DNA of 40,368 nt, taken from Burkholderiaceae bacterium. GTDB taxonomy: Bacteria; Pseudomonadota; Gammaproteobacteria; Burkholderiales; Burkholderiaceae_A. The stretch covers positions 1 to 40,368 of the forward strand of contig VERI01000012.1 in the NCBI GenBank assembly GCA_018882785.1, given 5' to 3'. The translations under genes were made by a program, and so were the position numbers. Under the pieces are notes generated by a model, which saw only the letters and a program-made list of their open reading frames with translations, made no database searches and was not told the origin of the DNA. Numbering within the stretch: position 1 is the first letter of the stretch; every line of letters starts with the position of its first letter. Shown piece after piece: positions 23,839 through 32,532 of this stretch.

Positions 23839-24462
23839 TTAGATCTGCGTCATCTGTGACGTGAGCAGCTCCAGCTTGATCCAATACTTTGCACCGACCG
23901 ATGCAGGGAGTGTTGGTGTGGAGCTTGCAGCCAAGGCTTCAGTTGTGAACCCTGGTGGCAGTGTCAGCTCAAAGCTGATAGGGGCCGTTGCGCCATACTG
24001 GAGCGGGTTCTTGAAGAGGAGCCACTGCGATACGCGTACGTCAGTCGTCACGTCGTTCCCATCGAGGTAGTTTACATTTGGTACCAGCGATGACAAAGGG
24101 GCACTAAACACGTCGGAACGGTTGCGATAACGGATTGCCAGCTTCGAGAATGCCTCGAGAGCCTGCTGTTGCTCGTTTTCGGTTCCGTTTACAGAGGCCA
24201 GCTTAAGACAGTGCTCGACGCGGATACCCCAGATCGTTACGGCCTTGCCGTTAAGCGGGAATGTGTCGGATGAGAGGTTGCTGTTTTGCGCGCCGGCATC
24301 AAAAAACTTGACGACGGCTGGCAGAGACGTGTTTGGGTCGATGGTGACCGTGCTATACATGATAACGCGATCGGAGATGTGGAAGTTTGACTCCTTAGAC
24401 GGAGCTCCCCAGTTTTCGAGCGCATCCTTGGTGTTCTGCGCCCACTGATTGAAATCTTGCAT
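23839..24462 (-). CDS. Third beta-rich capsid candidate
   Basis: A 207-residue protein with a short N-terminal helix and then beta-rich sequence (HISDRVIMYSTVTIDPN, VTIWGIRVEHCLKL, APISFELTLPPGF, YWIKLELLTSQMTQI). There are no membrane spans. CAAGGAC precedes the ATG, within an inverted repeat. It heads the three-gene block, so it is a major or minor capsid or penton candidate. Confidence 0.6.
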   Translation of the reverse strand: MQDFNQWAQNTKDALENWGAPSKESNFHISDRVIMYSTVTIDPNTSLPAVVKFFDAGAQNSNLSSDTFPLNGKAVTIWGIRVEHCLKLASVNGTENEQQQALEAFSKLAIRYRNRSDVFSAPLSSLVPNVNYLDGNDVTTDVRVSQWLLFKNPLQYGATAPISFELTLPPGFTTEALAASSTPTLPASVGAKYWIKLELLTSQMTQI

Positions 24463-24473
24463 GACCTATGGTC

Positions 24474-24533
24474 CTTGAAAGGGTGTTAGAAGTTGCGTTG
24501 TTGCATCACTTCACGTCTAACGGCGCTTTCAAG
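24474..24533 (-). promoter_or_regulatory. Interrupted inverted repeat in the leader of the 207-residue gene
   Basis: CTTGAAAG (24474-24481) plus TTAGA (24486-24490) is mirrored by TCTAA (24516-24520) plus CTTTCAAG (24526-24533), forming a 13-bp interrupted stem. The ribosome-binding CAAGGA lies within the stem on the minus strand, so folding could limit translation. Confidence 0.5.
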
Positions 24534-24540
24534 AATCTGC

Positions 24541-25227
24541 TTACATCATGTCGTTGTATGCAGAGTACTGCGAATCAAACTCGGCCGCGCCCATGGTGTT
24601 ATCCGACAACGTTGATACGTAGTCAGCCATTGGTGCCGATGCTTCTGGCGTGAGCCCCGTCGAATAGTCAGCCAGCTTCAGCGTATCCGAGTAGTCGGCC
24701 AGCTTCAGCGTATCCGAGTAGTCGGCCAGTCCTGCGACGCGGCTTTCCGGCAGAATGTTCTCCGGTGCCGATGTGGTATAGACTGGTACCGACGTTCCGT
24801 TTGGAAGAGTTACGTAGCGCACATTTGTACTCAGTGAATCACTGAATGACTGCGGTGCCGCTTGTAGCCCAAGGTTCTTAGCCGTGGGGTCCCAGCGCCA
24901 CAGATACGTGCCCAAAAGCGGATACGCCACCATGCCATTGAGTTGTGACCACCACAGGTGACCGAACATTGCCCCGATACTGCCAGCGAACACTGCGTAG
25001 CCGAGTCCACCAAATCCAGCACCGACAAGTCCAGCGCCTACACCGATCAGTGCGCCCTTGATACCACTGGTATCATAACCGAATGCTCGCTTGATTACGG
25101 TCGGCACAAGTGCGTACAGGGATGCCCCGAGGAACATTCCGCCGATGTCGCGCAAGTGTCGCTTGTCCGTAACCACAGCCGCCACATTCGATCCGAACGC
25201 TTTCGCGGATGGAAGTTTACGTGCCAT
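24541..25227 (-). CDS. Multi-span Gly-rich membrane protein
   Basis: A 228-residue protein. Residues 28-110 hold three to four membrane segments rich in Gly and Ala (GALIGVGAGLVGAGFGG, AVFAGSIGAMFGHLWW). The second half is soluble and includes the tandem LADYSDTLK repeat, ending with an acidic tail. It follows a 139-residue membrane protein. It is probably an abundant inner-membrane virion protein. Confidence 0.75.
   Translation of the reverse strand: MARKLPSAKAFGSNVAAVVTDKRHLRDIGGMFLGASLYALVPTVIKRAFGYDTSGIKGALIGVGAGLVGAGFGGLGYAVFAGSIGAMFGHLWWSQLNGMVAYPLLGTYLWRWDPTAKNLGLQAAPQSFSDSLSTNVRYVTLPNGTSVPVYTTSAPENILPESRVAGLADYSDTLKLADYSDTLKLADYSTGLTPEASAPMADYVSTLSDNTMGAAEFDSQYSAYNDMM
24662..24730 (-). 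repeat. 27-bp tandem repeat encoding LADYSDTLK
   Basis: Two full in-frame copies and a partial third (LADYST) lie in tandem within the 228-residue gene. The copies differ by only a few bases, so the expansion is recent. A related ADYVSTL follows further along. Confidence 0.75.
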
Positions 25228-25229
25228 GC

Positions 25230-25649
25230 TTACCTACCTCCTTTCCGCGTCCGATTCGTGAACCACCATGCAGCGAATGCTGCGCCGGCGGCCCACAGGA
25301 CGCTCTTGTGCCAGAGGTACACACCTACACCGACAGCCGCCGGAATGGCATACTTGCCAAGCCCTGCGCCCGCCTGTGTTGATTGTGTCGGAACTGGTGT
25401 CTCCGCGCTCTGTGTCGCGGGTAGTGTTGGTGCTGCGGGGCTAGTTCCGCCCCCAGACACCAATCGATTGATCTCTCGTGAAACCGCTTGCTCACCCGAG
25501 CGTACCGCACCGGCAGCGGCGTCTTTCGTTGCCGCTTCCGCGTTCGCTACGAGCTCGTTCGCCGCGCCCTTCACGCCCTCGTAGGCTGAGTTCACAAAGC
25601 CCGTAAGGTCGATGTCATTTAGACTCTGTGCGTATGTGCTCATTGTCAT
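25230..25649 (-). CDS. Membrane protein with Ala-rich helix
   Basis: A 139-residue protein: an amphipathic Ala-rich helix (about 15-62), a Pro/Thr linker and two close membrane spans (99-130; KYAIPAAVGVGVYLW, VLWAAGAAFAAWWF) with a basic end (NRTRKGGR). The stop lies two bases before the next start. It is probably a virion-membrane protein. Confidence 0.75.
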   Translation of the reverse strand: MTMSTYAQSLNDIDLTGFVNSAYEGVKGAANELVANAEAATKDAAAGAVRSGEQAVSREINRLVSGGGTSPAAPTLPATQSAETPVPTQSTQAGAGLGKYAIPAAVGVGVYLWHKSVLWAAGAAFAAWWFTNRTRKGGR

Positions 25650-25668
25650 GATCCTGACTGGTTATGAA

Positions 25669-28600
25669 TTAGCAGAAATCACAAGGCATTTCTACCGGCA
25701 CCACTTGTATTTGTGGCGATGGCAAGTATGCCTGTTGAATCTGCGTTTGTTGCTGTTGTTGTTGCTGTTGCTGGCTTTGTGCTTGGCCTGCCGTCGGATA
25801 ACGATAGAACACTTTACGATGCTCTTCGACATACGCAGGGCAGTCTGTACACTCTTCCGTACTAGTCTTTGTCGTTGTCGTATTTGTCGTAGGCCCGCGC
25901 TTCCCATCTAGCCGGTTGATCACCGCGTCCAGTTTCGCCTCGATGTTAGCTTCCGAGGACTGCCGTCCCTGCAATTCACGTAGGATGTTGGTTGCAGTTG
26001 CCAGCTCGCCCTTGATTTCGCTGAATTGCTGATCGACCGACGTTCTAAACTCTTGCAGATCCTTGCGTAGCACTGGGCAGATTTGGAACATCTGCTTCAG
26101 CTCTGACAAAGCCGCCTTTAGATACGCATCGTCGCACTTCACTACCGTCTGAATCATATCGTTGTCGGTGGTGCGGCGATCGCCCGTCACTACTACGCCT
26201 TGGTTGAGGCGCTCCACGATGGCATTCAGCAATTCGCGTTGCGAATACACTTCGCGCTCGATTGCTGTCGTGTCGATTTTCTGACCGTTTTGCAATAGGG
26301 TGCGGATCTCTGCGATGCTTGCTGTTTGCTTTTCCAGTTCACGCCTCAGCGTGGCCGTATCACACACCTGCACATTGGCCGTGGCAAGGCTCTTAAGGCG
26401 CTCCATCACATCAGCATAGTCACGTCTTGCAGCCTGCAATTCACCTAGCACTGCGTCTAAGTTGGTGCCCGTTCCTTGCCTCAATAGTTGCAACACAGTG
26501 TCAACCTTGCCCTGGAGGATCTTATCGTCATATCCGATAGTTGCCTTTTGCAGCTGCGCCTGGATCTTGACGAGCGCGGAAAGGATCTCGGTATTGTCGC
26601 ACGGTCCGCCCGTTTTGATACCGCCAATAGCCGTTTCGATTCGCGTCAATGCAGCCTGCATGGTTGCAAGGTTGTTAACGTCTTGTGCTGAGCGTGCATT
26701 TACGTCGGGCGATAGGCGCGATCCATCCACTGCGACGCGGCTTGCATCTATGGCGTCCACTCGATTGATAAGCGATGGTAATTCCTTGATGAGCGCAATT
26801 ACCTGTGATAGATCGCACGTCGACGATTGCGGGGCTATACCCGTTCCACTTCCAACCACGTCAGTTGGGGTTAGGGTTGGCCTCGTTACCGTTGGCTGGT
26901 ACTGACCACCCAATTCGGCTATCATGGCCGATAGCTGATCCACCTTCGACGATACCATGCGTATCTCATCACAGCAGTCCGCCGTGGGCCTCGTGGTTGT
27001 GGTTGGCCCTGGCTGTGCCGACGGACAACACCCCACAAGCGCCATCCATCCATTGCGCGTCATTACCTCGTAACCCGTTGCTGTGGCTCGCGCTGGGCGC
27101 ACGGTAACACATTGCGGGGTTCCGCTTGTCGCATTCGACGCAAGCGTTGTTATCGGTGCGTTTTGGTTGGTGCGAATAGACTCGAAATCGGCAGAGGCGA
27201 TATTTACCCCCGTGGCCGGAACTGGCTGAGTGACCGGACGACGGTAGCCGTTTGTGCCTGGCTCTGGTTCATACACGAGTATCTCGTAATTGCCCCAGTT
27301 GGTTGTTCCCGCTGGACGGCTGGCCGTGAGTTCGTATGGCGTTCCGCTGTCGGTCTTGAGCGTTACGGTTGCCGTTTCGATTGCCTTACTTGGTACGTTT
27401 ACGGCGCCCTCTTTGCAGCCCTGCGGCTCACAGTATAGAAGCTGTCCGTTTTGCTCGCGGATGCAGTCCGGCTTAGCCGTTGCAGTGCCAGGGGGCTTAC
27501 ATTCTCCGCCAACCAGCACCTTCGGTGGGCAACACTCCGTACCTACACATACCGCTATCTCGCGTTGGAAACACTCGCGCTTGTCCTCTGGAATAGTCGG
27601 CGGCACGTCGAATTTCCATTTTTTCTTTGCGAAGTCCTCCGCCTTGTAAAGCAGAGAATCCAGCGTCAGCTGATCGAGAGCTCCATCCACAATGCGCTTG
27701 CCTGTCACTACGGAGGCGATAGCGTTGTGAACTACTCCATCCCGCACGTCCGCTGCGAACGTGGCCGGCAATGACAGCAGGCGCCCGAATATGTCTTGCG
27801 CTCCAGCCCGTGCGTTCAGCATTGACGGGTGGGGGCTTGATGTTAACAGCTCTTGGAACGTGCTGATCTTGGCTACGGACTTTGTGAAGCCGAGAGAGTC
27901 ATCGGTCAGCAGATCCGCAAACAATCCGTCGGTTCCCCTGTCGCCAAATAGACGCTTCAGGTTGCCAACGGTGCTCGTAGCGAATGAGTCCGCCACATTC
28001 TGTACGCTTGCGCGTGCCGACGTCAAAGCACCACTTACTGTTGAGTTGATCTGTGCAAAGGCGCCGCGAATCCACGCCTCCTCAGTTGCGAACTCGCTGG
28101 ATATGTAACGGCCAATTTCAGGGACGTCTCTTTGCAAAATCGCGCCTATTGCCTGCGCCTTTTGCAGACCTCCACCCGATGTAGAGAGCACACCGTAAAC
28201 GTTGTAGGATGTGGCGCTATACTTCGTGATGTCTTGAAAGACCTTAGCATCTACGCCGAACATCTTTTTGTTGGCGTTGTCATTCGCCGCGTTTGCAAGC
28301 CCAGAGGCCAATGCGCCAACGAAGCTAAAAGCATCTTGCAACGTGATCGTGCCGGACCGATATGCATCGGCCGCTAGATTGATTGCGCTGGTAACAAGGC
28401 TTCCAATTCCCGGCACAACTACATTCAGCCCGGCACCGATAACTCCGGCTGCCGACTGCAATACATCCACGCCTGTCGTAACCTCGCCCGAAAACACAAT
28501 CACGGGCTGCCGGCCCTTGTATATCTCAGGGTTCTCATCGAGCTTTTGCAGTACGTCGAACAAGCTCAGCCGGTTGCCTTGGATAACCGACTTCACGATG

Positions 28601-30039
28601 CTTAGATCGTCACGAACTATGACATCGTTTGGATCTACCTGTCGTGTGCTTCCCGGTGCGAACATATCCGCAACACGCTCAACCCATCCAGCGCCCTCGC
28701 CTTGGTATATCTGCGTACGATCGAGTTCAATTATGGCCGGTGATGGTCCGAACAATCCGTATTGATCGGCGTATCGGTAATCGTCCGACCCCTTGAATAT
28801 GACCGTGACAGTACTACCGTTTGAGAGGCGTACCTGTGGCCACATCTCTGCGGCTTGTACGTAGCGTGTTTCAAATCCTGCCGCCTTGATTGTGTCGATG
28901 TTCAGTGCCGTCGACATCAGAGCACGACGTCCCCCTACGGACTTCATGTCCGCAAGGCCCAACATTTGCGTTTTGCCAGGGAAGTTCAGCGTCGTAGCCG
29001 CCCCCTCGCAACACGATTTCATGAATAGACCCTCTGGGCAGGGGCTTTTTGTTGGTGGCGTTGGTGGTGGAGCCACAACGGTTCCAGCGGTCCAGCGCAC
29101 ATAGCACCCATCGGCACTAAACTGCCTACCCTTGATCGGGTATTCCGGCACGTCCGGTATAAGGGTATAGGCGCGGTTGTCCGTTCGCTTTGCGTTCAGC
29201 GAGTCAATGATGCCCTTTACGGACATCCACTCAGTAAAGCCAGCTTCATTAGCGGGTGGATTAGGCGAGCACCCACCCGTTGCCGGTGGTGTTGGTGTCT
29301 GCGTCGCGCGATAGTCGCAGTTTACGGTGACGCCCAAGCACAGTTGCGCCGAGTACAGTACTTCGGCCGCGTTGCAATTCTTCCAAGCATGGTAGTAGTA
29401 CCAGCCAACGGGGCGCGCATTCTTGTAGGACGCAGCGCGTGCCGACTGCACCCATGCGCGTGCGGCAAAATCATCATAACCCGCTTTGGTGTAGCGTACG
29501 CGCTGGAAGCCCTTGCGCGTGGTTCCATTGCCCGATGTCGATACGTTGCCCTCGATGGTCTCTATGTACAGATCGTCGCGCAACGGTGCATCCACCACGA
29601 TACCAGCGTGATTGTTACGGCCGGTGTCGCCAGGGCGCATGAACATTGATCCAACGGCGGGCGTTTGGTCTACGCGTGTTGCGTCGGATAGTTGCAGCTC
29701 TTGTAGCGTGTCGTAAACATTGCCGTAAAGCGTTCGTTCGCCATTTGCGGACGTTGCCGTTGGACTGTTAGGCACGCTTCGATCAGGGCAGTTCGACTGT
29801 CCTTGTTGCTTTGCAAGGGCGGCCGATTGATTCAGTATCGTCGAAGCCGTGACCATGCAATACGCCCCATAGTTCTGGTATGGGTGGTAGCATTTCCACA
29901 ACTCCGTAATCCACGCGTCGGAGTTGTTCGTTGTCAGCTCTTGAAACGCCGTGGCCTCGTATGCCTCTGCGATGCACACGATAAGCTTTTGCATGGTCGT
30001 TGGACCATCGCTTAGGGCTATGTAGTTAGGACGTCTCAA
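25669..30039 (-). CDS. Large CHAP-headed virion protein, candidate vertex or injection protein
   Basis: A 1456-residue protein. The N-terminal CHAP domain shows Cys61 (NYGAYCMVTAS), His144 (NNHAGIVVDA) and Glu163 in TIEGN, the classic triad. Further along are several Cys-rich segments (SPCPEGLFMKSCCEG; GTECCPPKVLVGGECKPP; ADCCDEI), an Ala/Gly-rich hydrophobic part near 520-570 (GVIGAGLNVVVPGIGSLV), and coiled coils at about 1040-1380. A Gln run and a CDFC terminus finish it. The start is TTG 30039, overlapping the previous stop, or ATG 29994; neither has a good ribosome-binding site. Length, wall-cutting head and coiled coils suggest a vertex-associated entry machine in place of a tail. Confidence 0.85.
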   Translation of the reverse strand: MRRPNYIALSDGPTTMQKLIVCIAEAYEATAFQELTTNNSDAWITELWKCYHPYQNYGAYCMVTASTILNQSAALAKQQGQSNCPDRSVPNSPTATSANGERTLYGNVYDTLQELQLSDATRVDQTPAVGSMFMRPGDTGRNNHAGIVVDAPLRDDLYIETIEGNVSTSGNGTTRKGFQRVRYTKAGYDDFAARAWVQSARAASYKNARPVGWYYYHAWKNCNAAEVLYSAQLCLGVTVNCDYRATQTPTPPATGGCSPNPPANEAGFTEWMSVKGIIDSLNAKRTDNRAYTLIPDVPEYPIKGRQFSADGCYVRWTAGTVVAPPPTPPTKSPCPEGLFMKSCCEGAATTLNFPGKTQMLGLADMKSVGGRRALMSTALNIDTIKAAGFETRYVQAAEMWPQVRLSNGSTVTVIFKGSDDYRYADQYGLFGPSPAIIELDRTQIYQGEGAGWVERVADMFAPGSTRQVDPNDVIVRDDLSIVKSVIQGNRLSLFDVLQKLDENPEIYKGRQPVIVFSGEVTTGVDVLQSAAGVIGAGLNVVVPGIGSLVTSAINLAADAYRSGTITLQDAFSFVGALASGLANAANDNANKKMFGVDAKVFQDITKYSATSYNVYGVLSTSGGGLQKAQAIGAILQRDVPEIGRYISSEFATEEAWIRGAFAQINSTVSGALTSARASVQNVADSFATSTVGNLKRLFGDRGTDGLFADLLTDDSLGFTKSVAKISTFQELLTSSPHPSMLNARAGAQDIFGRLLSLPATFAADVRDGVVHNAIASVVTGKRIVDGALDQLTLDSLLYKAEDFAKKKWKFDVPPTIPEDKRECFQREIAVCVGTECCPPKVLVGGECKPPGTATAKPDCIREQNGQLLYCEPQGCKEGAVNVPSKAIETATVTLKTDSGTPYELTASRPAGTTNWGNYEILVYEPEPGTNGYRRPVTQPVPATGVNIASADFESIRTNQNAPITTLASNATSGTPQCVTVRPARATATGYEVMTRNGWMALVGCCPSAQPGPTTTTRPTADCCDEIRMVSSKVDQLSAMIAELGGQYQPTVTRPTLTPTDVVGSGTGIAPQSSTCDLSQVIALIKELPSLINRVDAIDASRVAVDGSRLSPDVNARSAQDVNNLATMQAALTRIETAIGGIKTGGPCDNTEILSALVKIQAQLQKATIGYDDKILQGKVDTVLQLLRQGTGTNLDAVLGELQAARRDYADVMERLKSLATANVQVCDTATLRRELEKQTASIAEIRTLLQNGQKIDTTAIEREVYSQRELLNAIVERLNQGVVVTGDRRTTDNDMIQTVVKCDDAYLKAALSELKQMFQICPVLRKDLQEFRTSVDQQFSEIKGELATATNILRELQGRQSSEANIEAKLDAVINRLDGKRGPTTNTTTTKTSTEECTDCPAYVEEHRKVFYRYPTAGQAQSQQQQQQQQQTQIQQAYLPSPQIQVVPVEMPCDFC

Positions 30040-30671
30040 GAGAAGTAATTGACCCCAACGTTAGAATCGCGTTTGTTTGTGACGGTTTGGAAGGGCTGCG
30101 GCGCTCGTACAGGCCGTGCTTGTGGCGCGCTTTGCGTTACGGGCACTGGCACAGGTCTATCGACTGGCTGAGGCACCTTCATGGCAATCGGCACTGGCCT
30201 ATCAACAGGCGTTTTCGTTTGGTATGGCACGAACTCCGGGCGTTGCTTAATTCGCTCGACCATCTGACGTACTGGGATGTACTCCGGCCTCGTCTTTACC
30301 ACCTCTTTCACGCGATCAATGAATACCGGCTTTTCGCGTATGATTTCTCGGGCTGGTGCGTATGTAGGCGTGGCTGGTGTGTATGTGGGCGCAGTACCCG
30401 GTGTGTATTCCCCTTCTTCTGCATAGACGTTGCCGCCGTGCGCGGTGATGTTCGGGGAAACATTTACGTTGATTGTTGGCGGTGCTTGCGCGGCGGCACC
30501 CCATTGCGATTGTGCATGGCAGCGCTGGCACGATCCGCAGTTACACCTACGCATTGGCAGCATTGCCACTACGCTAGGTGCCGGGGATGCTTGCGCCGGC
30601 GCTGCATACGTCATCATTGGCGGCTGAGGAACATCAGGTGTGATCCGATCTTCGAGTGTTACGATCTTCAT
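30036..30671 (-). CDS. Pro-rich protein with DRPVP repeats
   Basis: A 211-residue protein with an N-terminal Cys cluster (CNCGSCQRCH, residues 43-52). Then come an Ala/Thr/Pro-rich stretch and Arg/Pro/Val repeats (RPEYIPVRQ, RPEFVPYQ, PVDRPVPIAMK, PVDRPVPVPV). Such extended proline repeats form fibres or spacers. AAGGAG precedes the ATG. It is translationally linked to the 1456-residue gene, so it is probably part of the same vertex structure. Confidence 0.7.
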   Translation of the reverse strand: MKIVTLEDRITPDVPQPPMMTYAAPAQASPAPSVVAMLPMRRCNCGSCQRCHAQSQWGAAAQAPPTINVNVSPNITAHGGNVYAEEGEYTPGTAPTYTPATPTYAPAREIIREKPVFIDRVKEVVKTRPEYIPVRQMVERIKQRPEFVPYQTKTPVDRPVPIAMKVPQPVDRPVPVPVTQSAPQARPVRAPQPFQTVTNKRDSNVGVNYFS

Positions 30672-30907
30672 TTGAAACGCTCCTTAATGAATCCACCTAA
30701 CACGATAAGCCCCGTCACGGCTATGCCTGCGCCGATAAATATCGGCCACCGCTGCCCATACAATCGCTCTATGGCTCCCTCGAAGCATACACGCTCGCCC
30801 TCCTTATTCAGTAGGGTTGCCGCAGCTTCGCCGGCGTTTTCACCGGCTACGACCGATTTCAGCCACGAACCTGCGATGTTGCCGAGATCTATGGAAGGGG
30901 CTGCCAT
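30668..30907 (-). CDS. Single-span membrane protein
   Basis: A 79-residue protein with a helical N-terminal part, one Cys, and a C-terminal membrane span (53-73, WPIFIGAGIAVTGLIVLGGF) with a short basic tail. Its stop overlaps the start of the Pro-rich gene as ATGA. It is a likely virion-membrane protein. Confidence 0.7.
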   Translation of the reverse strand: MAAPSIDLGNIAGSWLKSVVAGENAGEAAATLLNKEGERVCFEGAIERLYGQRWPIFIGAGIAVTGLIVLGGFIKERFK

Positions 30908-30914
30908 TGTCTGA

Positions 30915-31136
30915 TTATCGGCCCGTTGTCAGCTGAAGTGATCCGCTGGGGGTTCCATCTGTTGCGCTGCCGCTAGTTGCCATCTTTTCACCGATCATCT
31001 GCCCGGCGATAACGCCTAGGCCGACTCCGGCTGATGTTGCAAGTGCGGCGTTCTTCTTGCCGCCAAAACGTGTTGCGAGCATTCCGCCGCCAATAGCTGC
31101 GGCGATGGTCACGATTGTTGATGTGTTCATCTTCAT
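30915..31136 (-). CDS. Small Gly-rich two-span membrane protein
   Basis: A 73-residue protein with two short Gly/Ala-rich spans (IVTIAAAIGGGMLATRFGG and AGVGLGVIAGQMIG) joined by a basic turn, then a polar tail. Glycine-zipper hairpins of this kind are typical of tightly packed virion-membrane proteins. TTTTCAAGGAC precedes the ATG, a leader motif also found before two capsid candidates. Confidence 0.75.
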   Translation of the reverse strand: MKMNTSTIVTIAAAIGGGMLATRFGGKKNAALATSAGVGLGVIAGQMIGEKMATSGSATDGTPSGSLQLTTGR

Positions 31137-31178
31137 GAACGTGTCCTTGAAAAGTGTATGTGAGGATGTTTCTGAGGA

Positions 31179-31829
31179 TTAGAGATTCTTGGCCTCGGAT
31201 TCAGCATGATGCACAGCTGCAACAAATGCGTCGGCGTCTACATCGGTCATTTTCATTTGCTTCTTCAAAGCCCCCTTGCCAAGAGCTACATAGATCGAAT
31301 GTGGTAAGCGCAAATGGCCGGCCGTTTCCTTGATTTTGCTCTCAGTAATTGCGTCGGCCCCCTCGCGTGCGGCCACCATCTCAGCGGCCAGTAGCACCAG
31401 CTCCTTGTCAACGTTCTGATGTTTGCGTGCGAACCCCTGAACCGCCTGGTTATCTGCGGTGATCGATGGTACGTAGGTCCCATCCGACAACACGGACACA
31501 CGGACCGTTGAACGGCCAAGCTTGATCGTTTTGGTTTGGCGTCGCTTAGGCGCAAGGGCTTTGCGTCCAGACACCGTTTTGTCCGACATCTTACCACCTG
31601 TTGCGATGCGACGCGTCTCGCGTGCATCCGTCGATACGCGTTTTGCGATCAGCATTCCAACGCCTGCGCCAATGAGGCCACCAACGATCGTCCATACGTA
31701 GGGCTGCCATGTAACCATTGAAGGCGTGATCGTTACCTGACGATTGCGATATGCTGGAAACACGACAAAGCCGCCCAACCACGCACCAACGCCAGCACCG
31801 ATTGTAATTCCAAGAATCTTAGTATTCAT
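31179..31829 (-). CDS. Membrane hairpin protein with basic soluble domain
   Basis: A 216-residue protein: two Gly-rich spans (5-25, ILGITIGAGVGAWLGGFVVF; 44-62) and then a soluble domain that begins basic (KALAPKRRQTKTIKLGRST) and ends helical. ATG 31829 overlaps the preceding stop by 11 bases; an ATG at 31844 is possible. It has the same layout as the next gene upstream, suggesting an old duplication of the anchor. Confidence 0.7.
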   Translation of the reverse strand: MNTKILGITIGAGVGAWLGGFVVFPAYRNRQVTITPSMVTWQPYVWTIVGGLIGAGVGMLIAKRVSTDARETRRIATGGKMSDKTVSGRKALAPKRRQTKTIKLGRSTVRVSVLSDGTYVPSITADNQAVQGFARKHQNVDKELVLLAAEMVAAREGADAITESKIKETAGHLRLPHSIYVALGKGALKKQMKMTDVDADAFVAAVHHAESEAKNL

Positions 31830-32532
31830 TCTGATCTGCGACATTGTCACGCATGAAGTTTTTCGACTGCAACACCTTGCCAATAAGCTTTTTGCCAAAC
31901 ACTGAATGCCAACTGGTATTAGGTAGTGATGTCACTATCTGATATCCCTTAGCTTTTGCCTTGACTTTATTCTTCGGAACTTTTTCGAGTGCAAAGTATT
32001 TAAGCAACACATCGTACGTTTTATCATTTTTCATGATCGTACGTGTTTTTTCATCAGCCAATGTTTCTTTTAACAAATGTCGGATTTCTTTTTCTTTGTA
32101 ATAACCTATTGAAATCAATCCGCTTTTGTTTTGCTTGCTCCAAATTGTGGCGACCTTGTAATGGTCTAAGTGTCGTTTCAGTGTTTCATCAAGAAACACC
32201 AACATATAGACATCTGCGCACCATGTTTCCTCATAAATCCCCACCACCCGTGGCGCGTCGTTATCTGCCATGTGGCCGCTGCCATAGCCGTAGTAATGCT
32301 CGTTGCTTTCACGTTTTGACCGTGGGCGCTCGGTTGCCCGTGGCCTGGTCAAATAGTATCCGGCAGCAGCGCCGATTAGAGCAGCACCAACCGTTACAAT
32401 GGCTTGCTTCGTTGGGTCGATGGCCTTCGCTGGATCAGTCTGGCCGTTCTGCCAATATGGATACAAGGCGTATCTACCGACCACGTAGCCAGCAGTTGCG
32501 CCAATTCCGATGCCAATGGGGTTCATAGTCAT
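31819..32532 (-). CDS. Membrane hairpin protein with AT-rich C-terminal domain
   Basis: A 237-residue protein: two Gly-rich spans (5-22, PIGIGIGATAGYVVGRYAL; 44-62) and then a soluble domain (about 95-230) with Trp, Tyr and Lys-rich sequence (VPKNKVKAKAKGYQ). The bases coding the soluble domain (31830-32250) are clearly AT-richer than the rest of the unit, suggesting domain gain from another source. The start overlaps the protease stop as ATGA. Confidence 0.7.
   Translation of the reverse strand: MTMNPIGIGIGATAGYVVGRYALYPYWQNGQTDPAKAIDPTKQAIVTVGAALIGAAAGYYLTRPRATERPRSKRESNEHYYGYGSGHMADNDAPRVVGIYEETWCADVYMLVFLDETLKRHLDHYKVATIWSKQNKSGLISIGYYKEKEIRHLLKETLADEKTRTIMKNDKTYDVLLKYFALEKVPKNKVKAKAKGYQIVTSLPNTSWHSVFGKKLIGKVLQSKNFMRDNVADQNEY

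Noticed and set aside
25740-25790. CAG-type microsatellite as an independent repeat element
   Set aside because: It codes for a Gln run near the end of the 1456-residue protein and is adequately explained as a low-complexity linker.
26462-26905. Open plus-strand frame of 147 residues inside the CHAP-headed gene
   Set aside because: It is antisense to the coiled-coil region of a clearly coding frame and has no coupling, motif or start signal.
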